The notes beneath the pieces were generated by a model. That model did not search any database. It saw only the letters and a program-made list of their open reading frames with translations, and was not told the origin of the DNA. From contig NZ_JAJCVJ010000003.1 in NCBI RefSeq assembly GCF_020567425.1, positions 186,001 to 250,000 of the forward strand: a DNA stretch of 64,000 nt, in the 5' to 3' direction. Positions 25,091 through 33,541 of the stretch are shown here, one piece after another. Source of the stretch: Salinirubrum litoreum. Its GTDB lineage: Archaea; Halobacteriota; Halobacteria; Halobacteriales; Haloferacaceae. Positions within the stretch are counted from its first letter, which is position 1; each line of letters starts with the position of its first letter. Both the position numbers and the translations under genes were made by a program.

Positions 25091-26174
25091 AGACGGACTC
25101 GAACACGCGCAGGAGGTTCCCACCCATGATCAGTCGGATCTCGTCGTCGGTGTAGCCGCGAGCGACGAGACCGTGGGTGAGGTTGTGGAGTTCCGTGTAT
25201 CGAGACAAGCCGTCGGGATACGGGTCCATGCGGTCGGTCGGACCGGCACCGTAGACCTCCGGGTGGGTCTTTCGCCAGACGTTGAGATTCGACCCCTGGC
25301 TGATCGATCCCTGATCGAGCGTCCGGTCGCTCATATCGCCCCCGAAGGCGACGCTCTCGACACCGCCGACGTCGACGGCGTGGTCGACGTGGTCTAACAC
25401 GTCGTGGACGGTCGCCGGCAGTACCTCGTGGGTGTCGGCGTCCCGCTTGATCACCGGCGGGAAGGGGGTGATACAGTTGACGCCTCCCTCGTCGGCGATC
25501 GCTGCGAGTTGCTCGTCGGTCTTCGCGCGCCCCTGGGAGTGAGCGAGCGCACGGCACCCGATGTGTGAGGCGATCACTGGGTCGGTCGAGCGCTCGACGA
25601 TCTCCGAGGTCGTCCGGTCGTTGGCGTGGGAGACGTCGATCACGATCCCGAGGTCGTTCAGTTCGGCGACCGCCTCTCGCCCGAGCATCGTCAGTCCGGC
25701 GTCGCGGTACTCACAGCAGCCGTCGCCGAGGGTGTTCCCCCGGTTGTAGGTGAGGTCGACGACCCGGACCCCGAGTTCGGCGATCGTCCGCAGTCGGGAC
25801 AGGTCGTTCCCGACCCAGTTCCCCCCCTGAAACCCGAGGATAATGCCGGTTCGGTCGGTCTCGGCCGCGTGGTCGATATCCTCGACAGACTCCACGAGTC
25901 GATAGATGTCGTCGTTCGCAGCGAGGCGTCGACGAGCGTCGGCGACGCCTGCGGCCGTCGCCTCGAAGTCGAAGTCGGGACCACCGACCGTGAGATTGCC
26001 CGCGACGATCCCGGCCTCGCGCAGGTGGTCTCGATACCCGGGGTCGTCCAAGTAGTACGTGCCGGCGACCAGGCCGTCGACGATACGCATCTCCTCGTGC
26101 AGGTCGCGCGCGCGATTCGCTTCGGTCTCTGTCAGATCGAACCAGTCGCTTGCCCCGTGGTACTCGGTGTCCAT
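25083..26174 (-). CDS. M19 (membrane dipeptidase) homologue with altered metal site
   Basis: A 363-residue TIM-barrel protein of the renal dipeptidase family. The later family blocks are clear: LTYNRGNTLGDGCCEY, VIDVSHANDRT and VIASHIGCRALAHSQGR, which keep the two His ligands. The first block, normally DGHND, reads VDGLVAG (about 32-38), and the bridging-Glu block reads GFQGG instead of GIEGG. Thus one metal site and the bridge appear lost. No signal peptide or lipobox is seen, so it is cytoplasmic. A TATA-like element (complement, about 26193-26200) lies about 23 nt upstream. Activity on dipeptides should not be assumed. Confidence 0.85.
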   Translation of the reverse strand: MDTEYHGASDWFDLTETEANRARDLHEEMRIVDGLVAGTYYLDDPGYRDHLREAGIVAGNLTVGGPDFDFEATAAGVADARRRLAANDDIYRLVESVEDIDHAAETDRTGIILGFQGGNWVGNDLSRLRTIAELGVRVVDLTYNRGNTLGDGCCEYRDAGLTMLGREAVAELNDLGIVIDVSHANDRTTSEIVERSTDPVIASHIGCRALAHSQGRAKTDEQLAAIADEGGVNCITPFPPVIKRDADTHEVLPATVHDVLDHVDHAVDVGGVESVAFGGDMSDRTLDQGSISQGSNLNVWRKTHPEVYGAGPTDRMDPYPDGLSRYTELHNLTHGLVARGYTDDEIRLIMGGNLLRVFESVWA

Positions 26175-26339
26175 ACTCGAGTCTCGAAGAGGAGGGTCCT
26201 AAAAGTGCGCATTCGGGGGACCCTCGCCGAGTGTCGGTCTCCGGGAGCTACGGCTCGCGGGGGTCGTGTCGCGTCCGCGCTCGGATCGCGCGCCGGTGCT
26301 GGCCGACACGTGACGCCGGACTGGTGTGGCGGGGGTGCG

Positions 26340-27143
26340 TTAGACGGTCGCGATGTCGCGGCTCAGTGTCTTCCGTAGATCGTCGATCACCTCGACCAGT
26401 TCGGCGAGTGCGGCGAGGATCGGGTGGGTCACCGGGCAGTCGCTGTAGAGGTACTCGGCCCACTCGAACCGCGTGTACTGTCCGACGAACTTCGAGTGAA
26501 ACTCCGACTGGCGGCGGTCGGCGATCGTGGTACACTCGTCTCTGAGTTCGCCGAGTCGACGGTGAGAGGTAGTCAACTCGTGAAACGACAGCGCCGGATA
26601 CGCGGACTCGATGGAGTCGACCTCCTCACCGATACGCGCCACCTGTTCTCCCATTGTCTCGACGATGGAGCACTCGTCGTCGAGTTTGCGGACGACCTTC
26701 TCACGAGCCGCGATCAGGTTCGCCGTCGCGCGGTCGATCATCGTGAGGAGATTCGGCGGCGGATCGGACGAGACGTAGACTGCCGTGGAGATATCCGGGC
26801 CGAGTTCCGCAGCCATGTGTTCTGCAGGAACGTCTTCGAGTTCGGTGGCGGCGTCGGTCGCCATCACCGTCTCCGCGTACGCCGTACGGATCCGGCGCTG
26901 GACCCGGCCGACGCGTTGCGTCGTCGTTCCCGCTCTCGCCGTCGTCGTTCCGGCCGGTCGTCCCGTCCCGTGCGTGGTCGCGTGGACACTCAGATCGGGG
27001 GTCGTGTCGTCCGCGAAGTCTCGGAGACGGCTCCGAAACTGTCGGAGCGCAGTCTTCTCGGCCTGGCATTTGCGTCGCTCGCTCGCGATTGCCTCGGCGG
27101 CAGTCGAGAGGTGCCGCTGTGGGTCCCTGTCGTGATCGGCCAT
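26340..27143 (-). CDS. Haloarchaeal coiled-coil protein of unknown function (DUF7260-like)
   Basis: A 267-residue acidic, mostly helical protein with no membrane segment. Charged heptad-like stretches occur at about 15-50, 150-190 and 195-220. The layout resembles a haloarchaeal family sometimes labelled DUF7260, but I recognise it only by overall look. It ends with a predicted amphipathic helix. It lies between the M19 homologue and the divergent amidohydrolase and has its own promoter-like GTTTAGATA (complement, about 27183-27191). A link to the surrounding hydrolases is not evident and it may be a bystander. Confidence 0.7.
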   Translation of the reverse strand: MADHDRDPQRHLSTAAEAIASERRKCQAEKTALRQFRSRLRDFADDTTPDLSVHATTHGTGRPAGTTTARAGTTTQRVGRVQRRIRTAYAETVMATDAATELEDVPAEHMAAELGPDISTAVYVSSDPPPNLLTMIDRATANLIAAREKVVRKLDDECSIVETMGEQVARIGEEVDSIESAYPALSFHELTTSHRRLGELRDECTTIADRRQSEFHSKFVGQYTRFEWAEYLYSDCPVTHPILAALAELVEVIDDLRKTLSRDIATV

Positions 27144-27264
27144 CTGTGTACACCTACGGTACCCCAGCCATTGGGAAGCACCTATCTAAACGTTTGGTTC
27201 ACGTTACCACGTATGTTCCCCGCGAGGTGAAGGTTTATCTCGGTCCGTAGAGTCGGGAGCATCG

Positions 27265-28500
27265 ATGCCTGACCAGACGATAGTCGCCTGTGGCACACTG
27301 ATCGACGGGGTCGCCGACGAACCGATGTCCGACGCGGCAGTCGTCGTCGAGGATGACAGGATACGCGCGGTGACGACCCTCGAAGACGCCCCCGACGACG
27401 CAGAGGTGATCGACCACTCCGACGAGGTGGTCGTCCCCGGCCTGATCGACGCGCACCTCCACCTCAAGGGGTGGCCGTCGATGGACCAGTCCGACTACCT
27501 CTCGTACGACGTCGCCGCCGGTGCTGCCAGGGCGACCGTCCACCTACGCCGACTGCTGGAGGCCGGGTTCACGACCGTTCGGGACGTCGACTCCCGGACC
27601 GCACTCGGGCTTCGGACCGCTGTCGAGGAGGGGTCGATTCCGGGCCCGCGTATCCACACGAGCCACCGGGCCATCTACCAGACCGGCGGCCACGGTGACG
27701 CGCACTACCTCCCGTACGAGTGGGTCGACCAGTACAACCCGTACGATCCGGCCCTCTGCGACGGGGCCGACGAGTGCCGAAAAGAAGCGCGAAAGCGGAT
27801 CCGCGAGGGGGTCGATCTGATCAAGATCGGGACCACCGGCGGCGTCCTCTCGGAGAAAGATCACCCCGAACAGGCGCAGATGACCGACGACGAGATCGCC
27901 GCCGTCACGCAGGAGGCACACCGCGTGGGGATCCCCGTCGCCGCGCACGCACAGGGTGCGACCGGGATCAAGAACGCCCTGCGAAACGGTGTCGATACGA
28001 TCGAACACGGCATCTACATCGACCGGGAAGGGATCGAGATGCTGGTCGACACCGACGGGGTGCTCGTCCCCACCCTCGCCATCGTCGATCGGATCTGTGA
28101 GGTGGGCGCGGACCACGGGATTCCGGAGTTCGGGCTGGTGAAGGCACGCGAGGCGCGGGAGGCGCACTTCGACGCGGTCCGGAGAGCGTACGACGCGGGG
28201 GCGACAATCGCACTGGGGACCGACTTCGTCGGCCCGGACCTCGTGCCGCACGGCGAGAACGCGATGGAGGCCGTGCTCTACGTCGAGGAGTGCGGGATGA
28301 CGCCGATAGACGCGCTCAAGACGGCGACCAGCGAGGCGGCGAAGACACTGAAACAGCAGGACGTCGGTGCAGTCGAACCCGGTCGGTACGCCGACCTCGT
28401 CGCACTCGACCGCGATCCGACCGAGGATATCACCGCCCTCCGGAACTCGATCACCGCCGTCTACAAGGGCGGCGACCGTGTGGACACGGGAGCGACCTAG
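27265..28500 (+). CDS. Amidohydrolase-family protein (prolidase/imidazolonepropionase-like)
   Basis: A 411-residue amidohydrolase. Its metal centre looks complete: PGLIDAHLHL (HxH, about 58-67), VDLIKIGTTGG (Lys), VAAHAQG (His), TIEHGIY (His) and ALGTDF (Asp). The arrangement is that of the Sgx9260-type Xaa-Pro/Xaa-Arg dipeptidases, which cut acyl-amino acid bonds. The C-terminal GRYADLVALDRDP is the usual composite beta-domain end. A TATA element (GGTTTATCTC, about 27231-27240) about 29 nt upstream points to a leaderless mRNA. It converges on the creatinase-like gene. Confidence 0.9.
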   Translation: MPDQTIVACGTLIDGVADEPMSDAAVVVEDDRIRAVTTLEDAPDDAEVIDHSDEVVVPGLIDAHLHLKGWPSMDQSDYLSYDVAAGAARATVHLRRLLEAGFTTVRDVDSRTALGLRTAVEEGSIPGPRIHTSHRAIYQTGGHGDAHYLPYEWVDQYNPYDPALCDGADECRKEARKRIREGVDLIKIGTTGGVLSEKDHPEQAQMTDDEIAAVTQEAHRVGIPVAAHAQGATGIKNALRNGVDTIEHGIYIDREGIEMLVDTDGVLVPTLAIVDRICEVGADHGIPEFGLVKAREAREAHFDAVRRAYDAGATIALGTDFVGPDLVPHGENAMEAVLYVEECGMTPIDALKTATSEAAKTLKQQDVGAVEPGRYADLVALDRDPTEDITALRNSITAVYKGGDRVDTGAT

Positions 28501-28574
28501 ACAGTTCGAGCGAGTCGATCACCCGTCGCGCGCGTGACGTCCAGTCGGCGCTCACTCCGGTGGAACCAGTCGGG

Positions 28575-29756
28575 TCAGATGCTGACGATGTTCGCATCGA
28601 GGCTCCGGTCCCAGTAGTTCAACAGTTCGGTCCCGTTCTCGGTGACGACGACCGGGTCGGAGTGGCGGAAACCACCCACGTCGGGGACGTAGATGCCGGG
28701 TTCGACCGTGAACACGTGGCCGACCTCCATCGTCTCCTCGGTGCCACGGTCGACGTACGGTGGCTCGTGCGACCCCATGCCGAGGCTGTGACCGACGTGG
28801 TGGAACGCCCGATCCTCGACCCCTTGCTCGACGAGGTAGTCCCAGACGGCCTGTGCGACCGTGCCGTACTCGACGCCGGCACCGGCCGTCTCGATCGCGA
28901 TCGACTGTGACTCGAGCATGATGTCGAAGTAGTGGCGCTGTTCGTCGTCCGGGTCGCCGATGAACATCGTCCGCTCGATCTCCGAGAGGTAGCCGTCGAC
29001 GTTCGCCTCGGCGGCAGTGACGATGGTATCGCCCTCCGCCAACTTCCGGTTGGTCGGATACGGGTGCGGTTCGGCGGTCTGTTCGGCACTGTGTAAGCCG
29101 GTGTGCGTCGGGCCCTCGAAGTAGATGCCCGTGCGCGGGACGTACCGCGTTCCGAGCGCGTCGAACATCGCCCGCGATGCCTCCATCGAGGCCTCCTGAC
29201 TGATCGTCCCCTGTGCGGCACCCGGTTGCATCCGGTCGACGAGATACTGGTGAGCGAGGTGCGACCACGTCGACGCCTCCCGCATCACCGCGACTTCGGC
29301 GTCGGACTTCGCCCACCGCATCCGGTCGACCCACGACTGGGACGAGACCTCGACGAACGACGAGAGCGACGGGCCCTCGTACCCCATCACGCCGGGCGCA
29401 CCGTCCATGTCTGCGGCCACCGACTCGATCCCGAGGTCGTCGAGCATCGCGACGGCCGTCGCCATCGGGTCTCCGCCGGGGTAGTCGAAGTAGTGGTAGA
29501 CGTCGTCGATGTGCGGATTCTCGTCCACGCGGATCACTTCGAGTTTCGGGACGGTGATCGCGACGCGGTCGTCGGTGACCGCGAGAACCACCGGCCGTTC
29601 GGTCTGTGCGTGATAGAAGTGTGTGAGGTACTCGATCGATCTGGCTCCGAACCACACGCCCGCGTCGACGTTCGCGTCGGCGATGCGGTCGCGAACGGCG
29701 TCGATCCGGCTGTGGAACTCTGACGCTGGGAGTGCAGTGATGGCTTCCATTGTCAT
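28575..29756 (-). CDS. Creatinase-like M24 (pita-bread fold) hydrolase
   Basis: A 393-residue two-domain M24 protein. It has creatinase rather than aminopeptidase P features. The metal ligands of M24 peptidases are replaced (SEIERT in place of SDxTRT, and FRHSD in place of RIED). The residues I associate with creatinase catalysis are kept: a His in EPHPYPTNRK, Glu in SEIERT and Glu in FTVEPG. The GGFRHSDPVVVTENG end and the closing NIVSI also align with creatinase. Creatinase hydrolyses creatine to sarcosine and urea without metal; the actual substrate here could differ. Two ATGs (29756 and 29750) are possible. A TATA-like CGTTTTTGAC lies at about 29789-29798 on the complement. Confidence 0.8.
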   Translation of the reverse strand: MTMEAITALPASEFHSRIDAVRDRIADANVDAGVWFGARSIEYLTHFYHAQTERPVVLAVTDDRVAITVPKLEVIRVDENPHIDDVYHYFDYPGGDPMATAVAMLDDLGIESVAADMDGAPGVMGYEGPSLSSFVEVSSQSWVDRMRWAKSDAEVAVMREASTWSHLAHQYLVDRMQPGAAQGTISQEASMEASRAMFDALGTRYVPRTGIYFEGPTHTGLHSAEQTAEPHPYPTNRKLAEGDTIVTAAEANVDGYLSEIERTMFIGDPDDEQRHYFDIMLESQSIAIETAGAGVEYGTVAQAVWDYLVEQGVEDRAFHHVGHSLGMGSHEPPYVDRGTEETMEVGHVFTVEPGIYVPDVGGFRHSDPVVVTENGTELLNYWDRSLDANIVSI

Positions 29757-30330
29757 CGCCCGACACTCACGGGCGTAGGTCAAAAACGTTCGCACGGCTG
29801 AGGCGTATCCGTCAGGCCCACGTCGAGGGACGTGTCGTCTGTTCGCCCGAACGGAGCGGGAGTAGCTGTCCTCGGGAGGCAACTCCGTTTCGCGGTGGGA
29901 AACCCACCGGCCCGAGAGACGATTTCGCCCAGTGAAACGATACGGCCGTGCAACTCTCCGGCCGCAGCGACCGGATCGACACGTTCGGGCCGTCTGCGGA
30001 ACACCGTCGGTAGCACTTCTGGACGTTGGAACCCCGTGCAGTCTATGGGTTCTGCGGTCGTTCCAGGCAGCGGTCGCCAGAGAGCTCACCCCAGACGCGC
30101 CAACGAGTGGCGTGACAACGAACCGCATGAACGGGTAGTCTGTCGGGAGACGTTTGAACTGACGAAATGTGGTAGTCAATGACAAACAAGGACTGAACGC
30201 GGTGGTCGACGGTAGCTCGAACGAGTATCACCGCCTCCCGATCCGTCTCGGATCTCGGATTCGTGGGCAATCTTCTCGTATATCCGGAACAATGTTTAAT
30301 AGCAGGGGCAAATATGGTCCACCTAGTCCA
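29757..30330. other. 574-nt gap without a convincing gene
   Basis: The gap separates the divergent creatinase-like and IclR genes. No frame shows a family motif or the usual haloarchaeal acidic composition. It holds a promoter for each side and is otherwise featureless to me. Its length leaves room for regulator sites. Confidence 0.5.
30294..30301 (+). promoter_or_regulatory. TATA box of the IclR-family gene
   Basis: GTTTAATA is centred about 33 nt before the ATG at 30331, in a locally AT-rich stretch. It supports that start over upstream in-frame codons. Confidence 0.6.
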
Positions 30331-31092
30331 ATGGCACAGTCCAAAAATACCGTTCGGTCGAGCGCGAAAACGCTCCGAATTCTGGAGGCGATCCACGAGT
30401 TGGGTGGCGTCGGAGTGACGGAACTGGCACGGTACCTCGACATGAGTAAAGCAACGGTCCACCACCACCTCAGTACCCTCGAGCAAAACGAGTACGTCGT
30501 CAACGACGGATCGACCTATCGGACCGGTCTGAAGCTGCTAGAGATGGGTGAACGGGCGCGACAACAGTCGGGGCTGTTCGAGATCGCGAAACACGACGTG
30601 GATGAACTGGCAGCACAGACGGGCGAACTGGCGAACTTGATGATGGAAGAGCACGGCAAAGGCGTGTACGTGCACATCGCATCGGGAGAGCAGGCGATTC
30701 GCCTCGACACGCGCGTCGGGACACGACAGTACCTCCACACGTCGGCGCTCGGGAAAGCGATCCTCGCTCACATGCCCGAACAGCGCTTCGAGGAGGTGAT
30801 CGACCGCCACGGGTTGCCAGCACAGACGCCGAACACGGTTACCGAGAAGGCGATGCTGGAGAAAGAACTCGACGAGATTCGGAAGCGAGGGGTCGCGTTC
30901 GACGGTGAAGAGCGCGCGGAGGGGATCCGGTGTGTCGCCGCTCCGATCACCGACAACGAGAACCAGTTAGTCGGTGCTGTGAGCGTGTCTGCCCCATCTG
31001 CTCGGATGAAACACGACCGGTTCCGGAACACGATCCCCGAGATGGTCCGAGACACCGCGACGGTGATCGGGATCAACGTCTCGTACTCCTGA
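30331..31092 (+). CDS. IclR-family transcriptional regulator
   Basis: A 253-residue regulator. The N-terminal winged helix (about 10-70) includes LRILEAIHELGGVGVTELAR and MSKATVHHHLSTLEQNEYV. The C-terminal GAF-like effector domain includes GKGVYVHIASGEQAIRLDTR, the family-typical LHTSALGKAILAHMP, and GIRCVAAPITDNENQLVGAVSVSAP. Family members sense small organic acids or sugars and control the neighbouring catabolic genes. It is the only classical local regulator at this edge of the island, so it is the best candidate to control it. The start is set by the helix-turn-helix onset and the TATA element. Confidence 0.94.
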   Translation: MAQSKNTVRSSAKTLRILEAIHELGGVGVTELARYLDMSKATVHHHLSTLEQNEYVVNDGSTYRTGLKLLEMGERARQQSGLFEIAKHDVDELAAQTGELANLMMEEHGKGVYVHIASGEQAIRLDTRVGTRQYLHTSALGKAILAHMPEQRFEEVIDRHGLPAQTPNTVTEKAMLEKELDEIRKRGVAFDGEERAEGIRCVAAPITDNENQLVGAVSVSAPSARMKHDRFRNTIPEMVRDTATVIGINVSYS

Positions 31093-31224
31093 GACGGGGG
31101 TGTCCGCCCACCGTCTGTTTGGCCAGGCGAAACAGTGGGTGGAAACGCGGGTCACCGACCTGTTCGGCCCAGAAGTTCTCGTGGCGTCTCCAACCCGGGG
31201 GGAGTCGTGGTCGAACCACCCGCC

Positions 31225-31246
31225 ATTACGGTCATAAGATTGTAAC
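31225..31246. promoter_or_regulatory. Operator-like element, copy 1 (ATTAC-N12-GTAAC)
   Basis: ATTAC at 31225-31229 and GTAAC at 31242-31246 form a near-palindrome around CATAAGATT. The copy at 31380 matches about 20 of 24 positions in the same orientation. Confidence 0.45.
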
Positions 31247-31379
31247 GGGGGTCCGACGGTCACCGACGGCGGGTCACGGTTCGCCGAATCCAGGCGCGAT
31301 CAGTCGAGGGGTGGAGGAACGTCGACCTGAGTTCGCCGGGGAGTCTCGTAGATGAGCAGAGCCGAGCACCCGACCGGGT

Positions 31380-31401
31380 ATTACGCGTATAAGATTGTAA
31401 T
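31380..31401. promoter_or_regulatory. Operator-like element, copy 2 (ATTAC-N12-GTAAT)
   Basis: ATTAC (31380-31384) and GTAAT (31397-31401) are perfect inverted arms around TATAAGATT. It lies 155 nt from copy 1 and about 185 nt before the SMC-related start. The TATAAG core could also act as a TATA box for a longer transcript. Confidence 0.45.
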
Positions 31402-31463
31402 GGCTTCCGCCGATCTCCCCTCCGAGATTACTCTCACAAAGTACAACCGAGTCACAACTCGAC

Positions 31464-31496
31464 TGTTCTGCATAAACCGTAGTGACGCACAGAACA
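31464..31496. promoter_or_regulatory. Inverted repeat TGTTCTG / CAGAACA
   Basis: Perfect 7-bp arms (31464-31470 and 31490-31496) are separated by 19 nt, about 90 nt upstream of the SMC-related gene. Similar TGTTCT/AGAACA arms occur before the Bat regulator gene (41663-41680) with a shorter spacer. This may be an operator or a hairpin. Confidence 0.35.
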
Positions 31497-31554
31497 AATC
31501 TGTTTTGGAAGTGGCCAGATTCGGCGAGCACGGCGGTCGTTCCATCACAAAACA

Positions 31555-31563
31555 CTTATTCTA
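31555..31563 (+). promoter_or_regulatory. TATA box of the SMC-related gene
   Basis: CTTATTCTA is centred 28 nt before the ATG at 31586, which implies a leaderless mRNA and decides that start over the earlier in-frame codon at 31352. Confidence 0.65.
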
Positions 31564-31585
31564 CTACCAAGCTATCCCTATCCTA

Positions 31586-33541
31586 ATGAGTACCCTACGA
31601 CAGGAGGGGCAGTCGATTCGCCTCAGTGCTCGTAACATCGGCGGTATCGACGAGACGACCGTGGAGTTCGAACCGGGGCTCACTATCTTGGAGGGTCGGA
31701 ACGCGACGAACCGAACGTCGCTGTTGCAGGCGATCAAAGCCGCCTGCGGGAGCCGTGACGTCTCGATCAAAAGTGACACCGACAGTGGGGAGGTCGAACT
31801 GACCGTCGGCGGGGAGACCTTTCGCCGAACGCTCTCCCGTGAGGGCGGGACGATCGTCGCGAGCGGCGACGAGTACCTCGACGACCCGGCGTTGGCAGAA
31901 CTGTTCGCGTTCCTGCTCGAGACGAACGAGGCTCGACAAGCGGTCGCCCGCGGCGAAGACCTCAGGGAGGTAATCGTCCGTCCGATCGACACGACCGCTA
32001 TCGAAGCAGAGATCAGACAGCTCGAGTCACGAAAGGAGCAGATCGACGATCGACTCGACCATCTCGACGAGATCGAACGACAACTCCCGTCACTCGAGGA
32101 GGATCGAACCCGCGTTCGGGAGAAGATCGAGGACAAGAGAGACGAACTCGAGGACGTCCGGGCCTCGATCGACGCGGCCGAGACCGACGTCGAATCGGAG
32201 CGGGAGGAGCAGCGAGCCGTCGAGGAGAAGCTCTCAGAGCTACAACAGCTCCGGAGCGAGTTAGAGGACGTCCGGTACGACATCGAGACCGAGCGTGAGA
32301 GCGAGGAAGCACTCCGCGAGGAACGGACGTCGCTGGAAGAAGACCTGGAAGAACTCCCGGCGAGTGGGACGAAGGACCCACAGGAGATCAACCGGGAGAT
32401 CGACTCACTCCGGTCCGAGCGTGAGCAACTGGAGCGGAAACTGACGGAACTGAACACGGTCATTCAGTTCAACGAGGAGATGCTCGAGGAGTCCAACCCA
32501 CATCTGCGAAGTGCCCTCGATGGCTCGGGGGAGACCGACCGAGGCGGCAGTCCGACCGACCGGTTGCTCGACGACACCGAGTCGGTCACCTGCTGGACGT
32601 GCGGATCTGTCGTCGACGCCGAGAAGATCGAGGACACTCTCGGTCTGCTGCAGGACGTCCGGAGCCAGACGGCGGGGGAGATGGACGAGATCGGAGCGCA
32701 GATCGACGAACTCGAATCCGAACGCCGGGAGATCGAACAGCGCCGGCAGCGGCGGTCTGACCTGCGCACTCGGATCGATCGGATCGACGGCGAGATCGAG
32801 GACCACGAGGCCGCGATCACCGCCCTGCAGGAGCGACGAGACGACCTCGAATCGACGGTCGCAGAGACCAAAGAGGAACTGGAGGCGCTTCGGACGGAGA
32901 GCCAGAACGAGGTCTTGGACCTCCACGAGGAGGCGAACGAGTTGGAGTTCGAGTTGGGGAGACTCCAGAACAAACTGGAGTCGACCACCGACCAGATCGA
33001 CGAGATCGAGTCGGAACTGGCGGAGCGAGAGGGACTCGAATCCGAGCGTCAGGAGGTGGCCGCCGAACTCAAAGACCTCCGGACGCGGATCGAGTCGATC
33101 CAGAACGAGGCAGTCGAACAGTTCAACACGCACATGGAAACCGTGCTGGACCTCCTCGAGTACGACAACATCGACCGGGTCTGGATCGAACGAGCCGAAC
33201 AGGAGGTCAGACAGGGCCGCTCGAAGCGTCGCCAGCCGACGTTCGATCTCCACATCGTCAGAAATCCGGCCGACGGCGGGGCGTACGAAGACGTCGCCGA
33301 GAACCTCAGTGAGAGCGAACGGGAAGTGATCGGGTTGGTGTTCGCGCTCGCAGGCTATCTCGTCCACGACGTCGACGAAGTCTGTCCGTTCATCCTCCTC
33401 GACTCACTGGAGGCGTTCGACTCCGAACGCATCGCGAAGTTGGTCTCGTACCTGACCGACCACAGTGAGTATCTCGTCGTGGCACTGCTCCCGGAAGACG
33501 CACAGGCGCTAGACGAGGGACAGCGGATCCTGGAGATCTGA
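31586..33541 (+). CDS. sph3: Archaea-specific SMC-related coiled-coil ATPase (Sph3-like)
   Basis: A 651-residue protein. The N-terminal head half has a degenerate Walker A, EGRNATNRTSLL, in which the usual Gly-Lys is Asn-Arg. This variant is typical of the haloarchaeal family. A long coiled coil (about 130-300) leads to a CWTCG zinc-hook-like apex near 337, and a second coil (about 360-530) returns to the C-terminal head half with LSESEREVIG and Walker B-like FILLDSLEAF. In Haloferax the homologue sits beside rdfA in a cell-shape locus, and rdfA follows here too. The symbol is given by family and neighbourhood. It may act on DNA or the envelope; its biochemical role is not shown. Confidence 0.87.
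   Translation: MSTLRQEGQSIRLSARNIGGIDETTVEFEPGLTILEGRNATNRTSLLQAIKAACGSRDVSIKSDTDSGEVELTVGGETFRRTLSREGGTIVASGDEYLDDPALAELFAFLLETNEARQAVARGEDLREVIVRPIDTTAIEAEIRQLESRKEQIDDRLDHLDEIERQLPSLEEDRTRVREKIEDKRDELEDVRASIDAAETDVESEREEQRAVEEKLSELQQLRSELEDVRYDIETERESEEALREERTSLEEDLEELPASGTKDPQEINREIDSLRSEREQLERKLTELNTVIQFNEEMLEESNPHLRSALDGSGETDRGGSPTDRLLDDTESVTCWTCGSVVDAEKIEDTLGLLQDVRSQTAGEMDEIGAQIDELESERREIEQRRQRRSDLRTRIDRIDGEIEDHEAAITALQERRDDLESTVAETKEELEALRTESQNEVLDLHEEANELEFELGRLQNKLESTTDQIDEIESELAEREGLESERQEVAAELKDLRTRIESIQNEAVEQFNTHMETVLDLLEYDNIDRVWIERAEQEVRQGRSKRRQPTFDLHIVRNPADGGAYEDVAENLSESEREVIGLVFALAGYLVHDVDEVCPFILLDSLEAFDSERIAKLVSYLTDHSEYLVVALLPEDAQALDEGQRILEI

Larger units (their letters stand above)
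31093..31585. other. 493-nt regulatory gap before the SMC-related gene
   Basis: No gene is supported. The gap holds two related 22-24-nt elements (31225 and 31380), a 7-bp inverted repeat (31464-31496) and the TATA box of the downstream gene. An open frame runs from 31352 into the SMC-related gene, but its first 78 codons lack family similarity. Confidence 0.6.

Noticed and set aside
31352-31585. N-terminal extension of 78 codons in frame with the SMC-related gene
   Set aside because: A TATA box sits 28 nt before the ATG at 31586 and the family head domain starts there.
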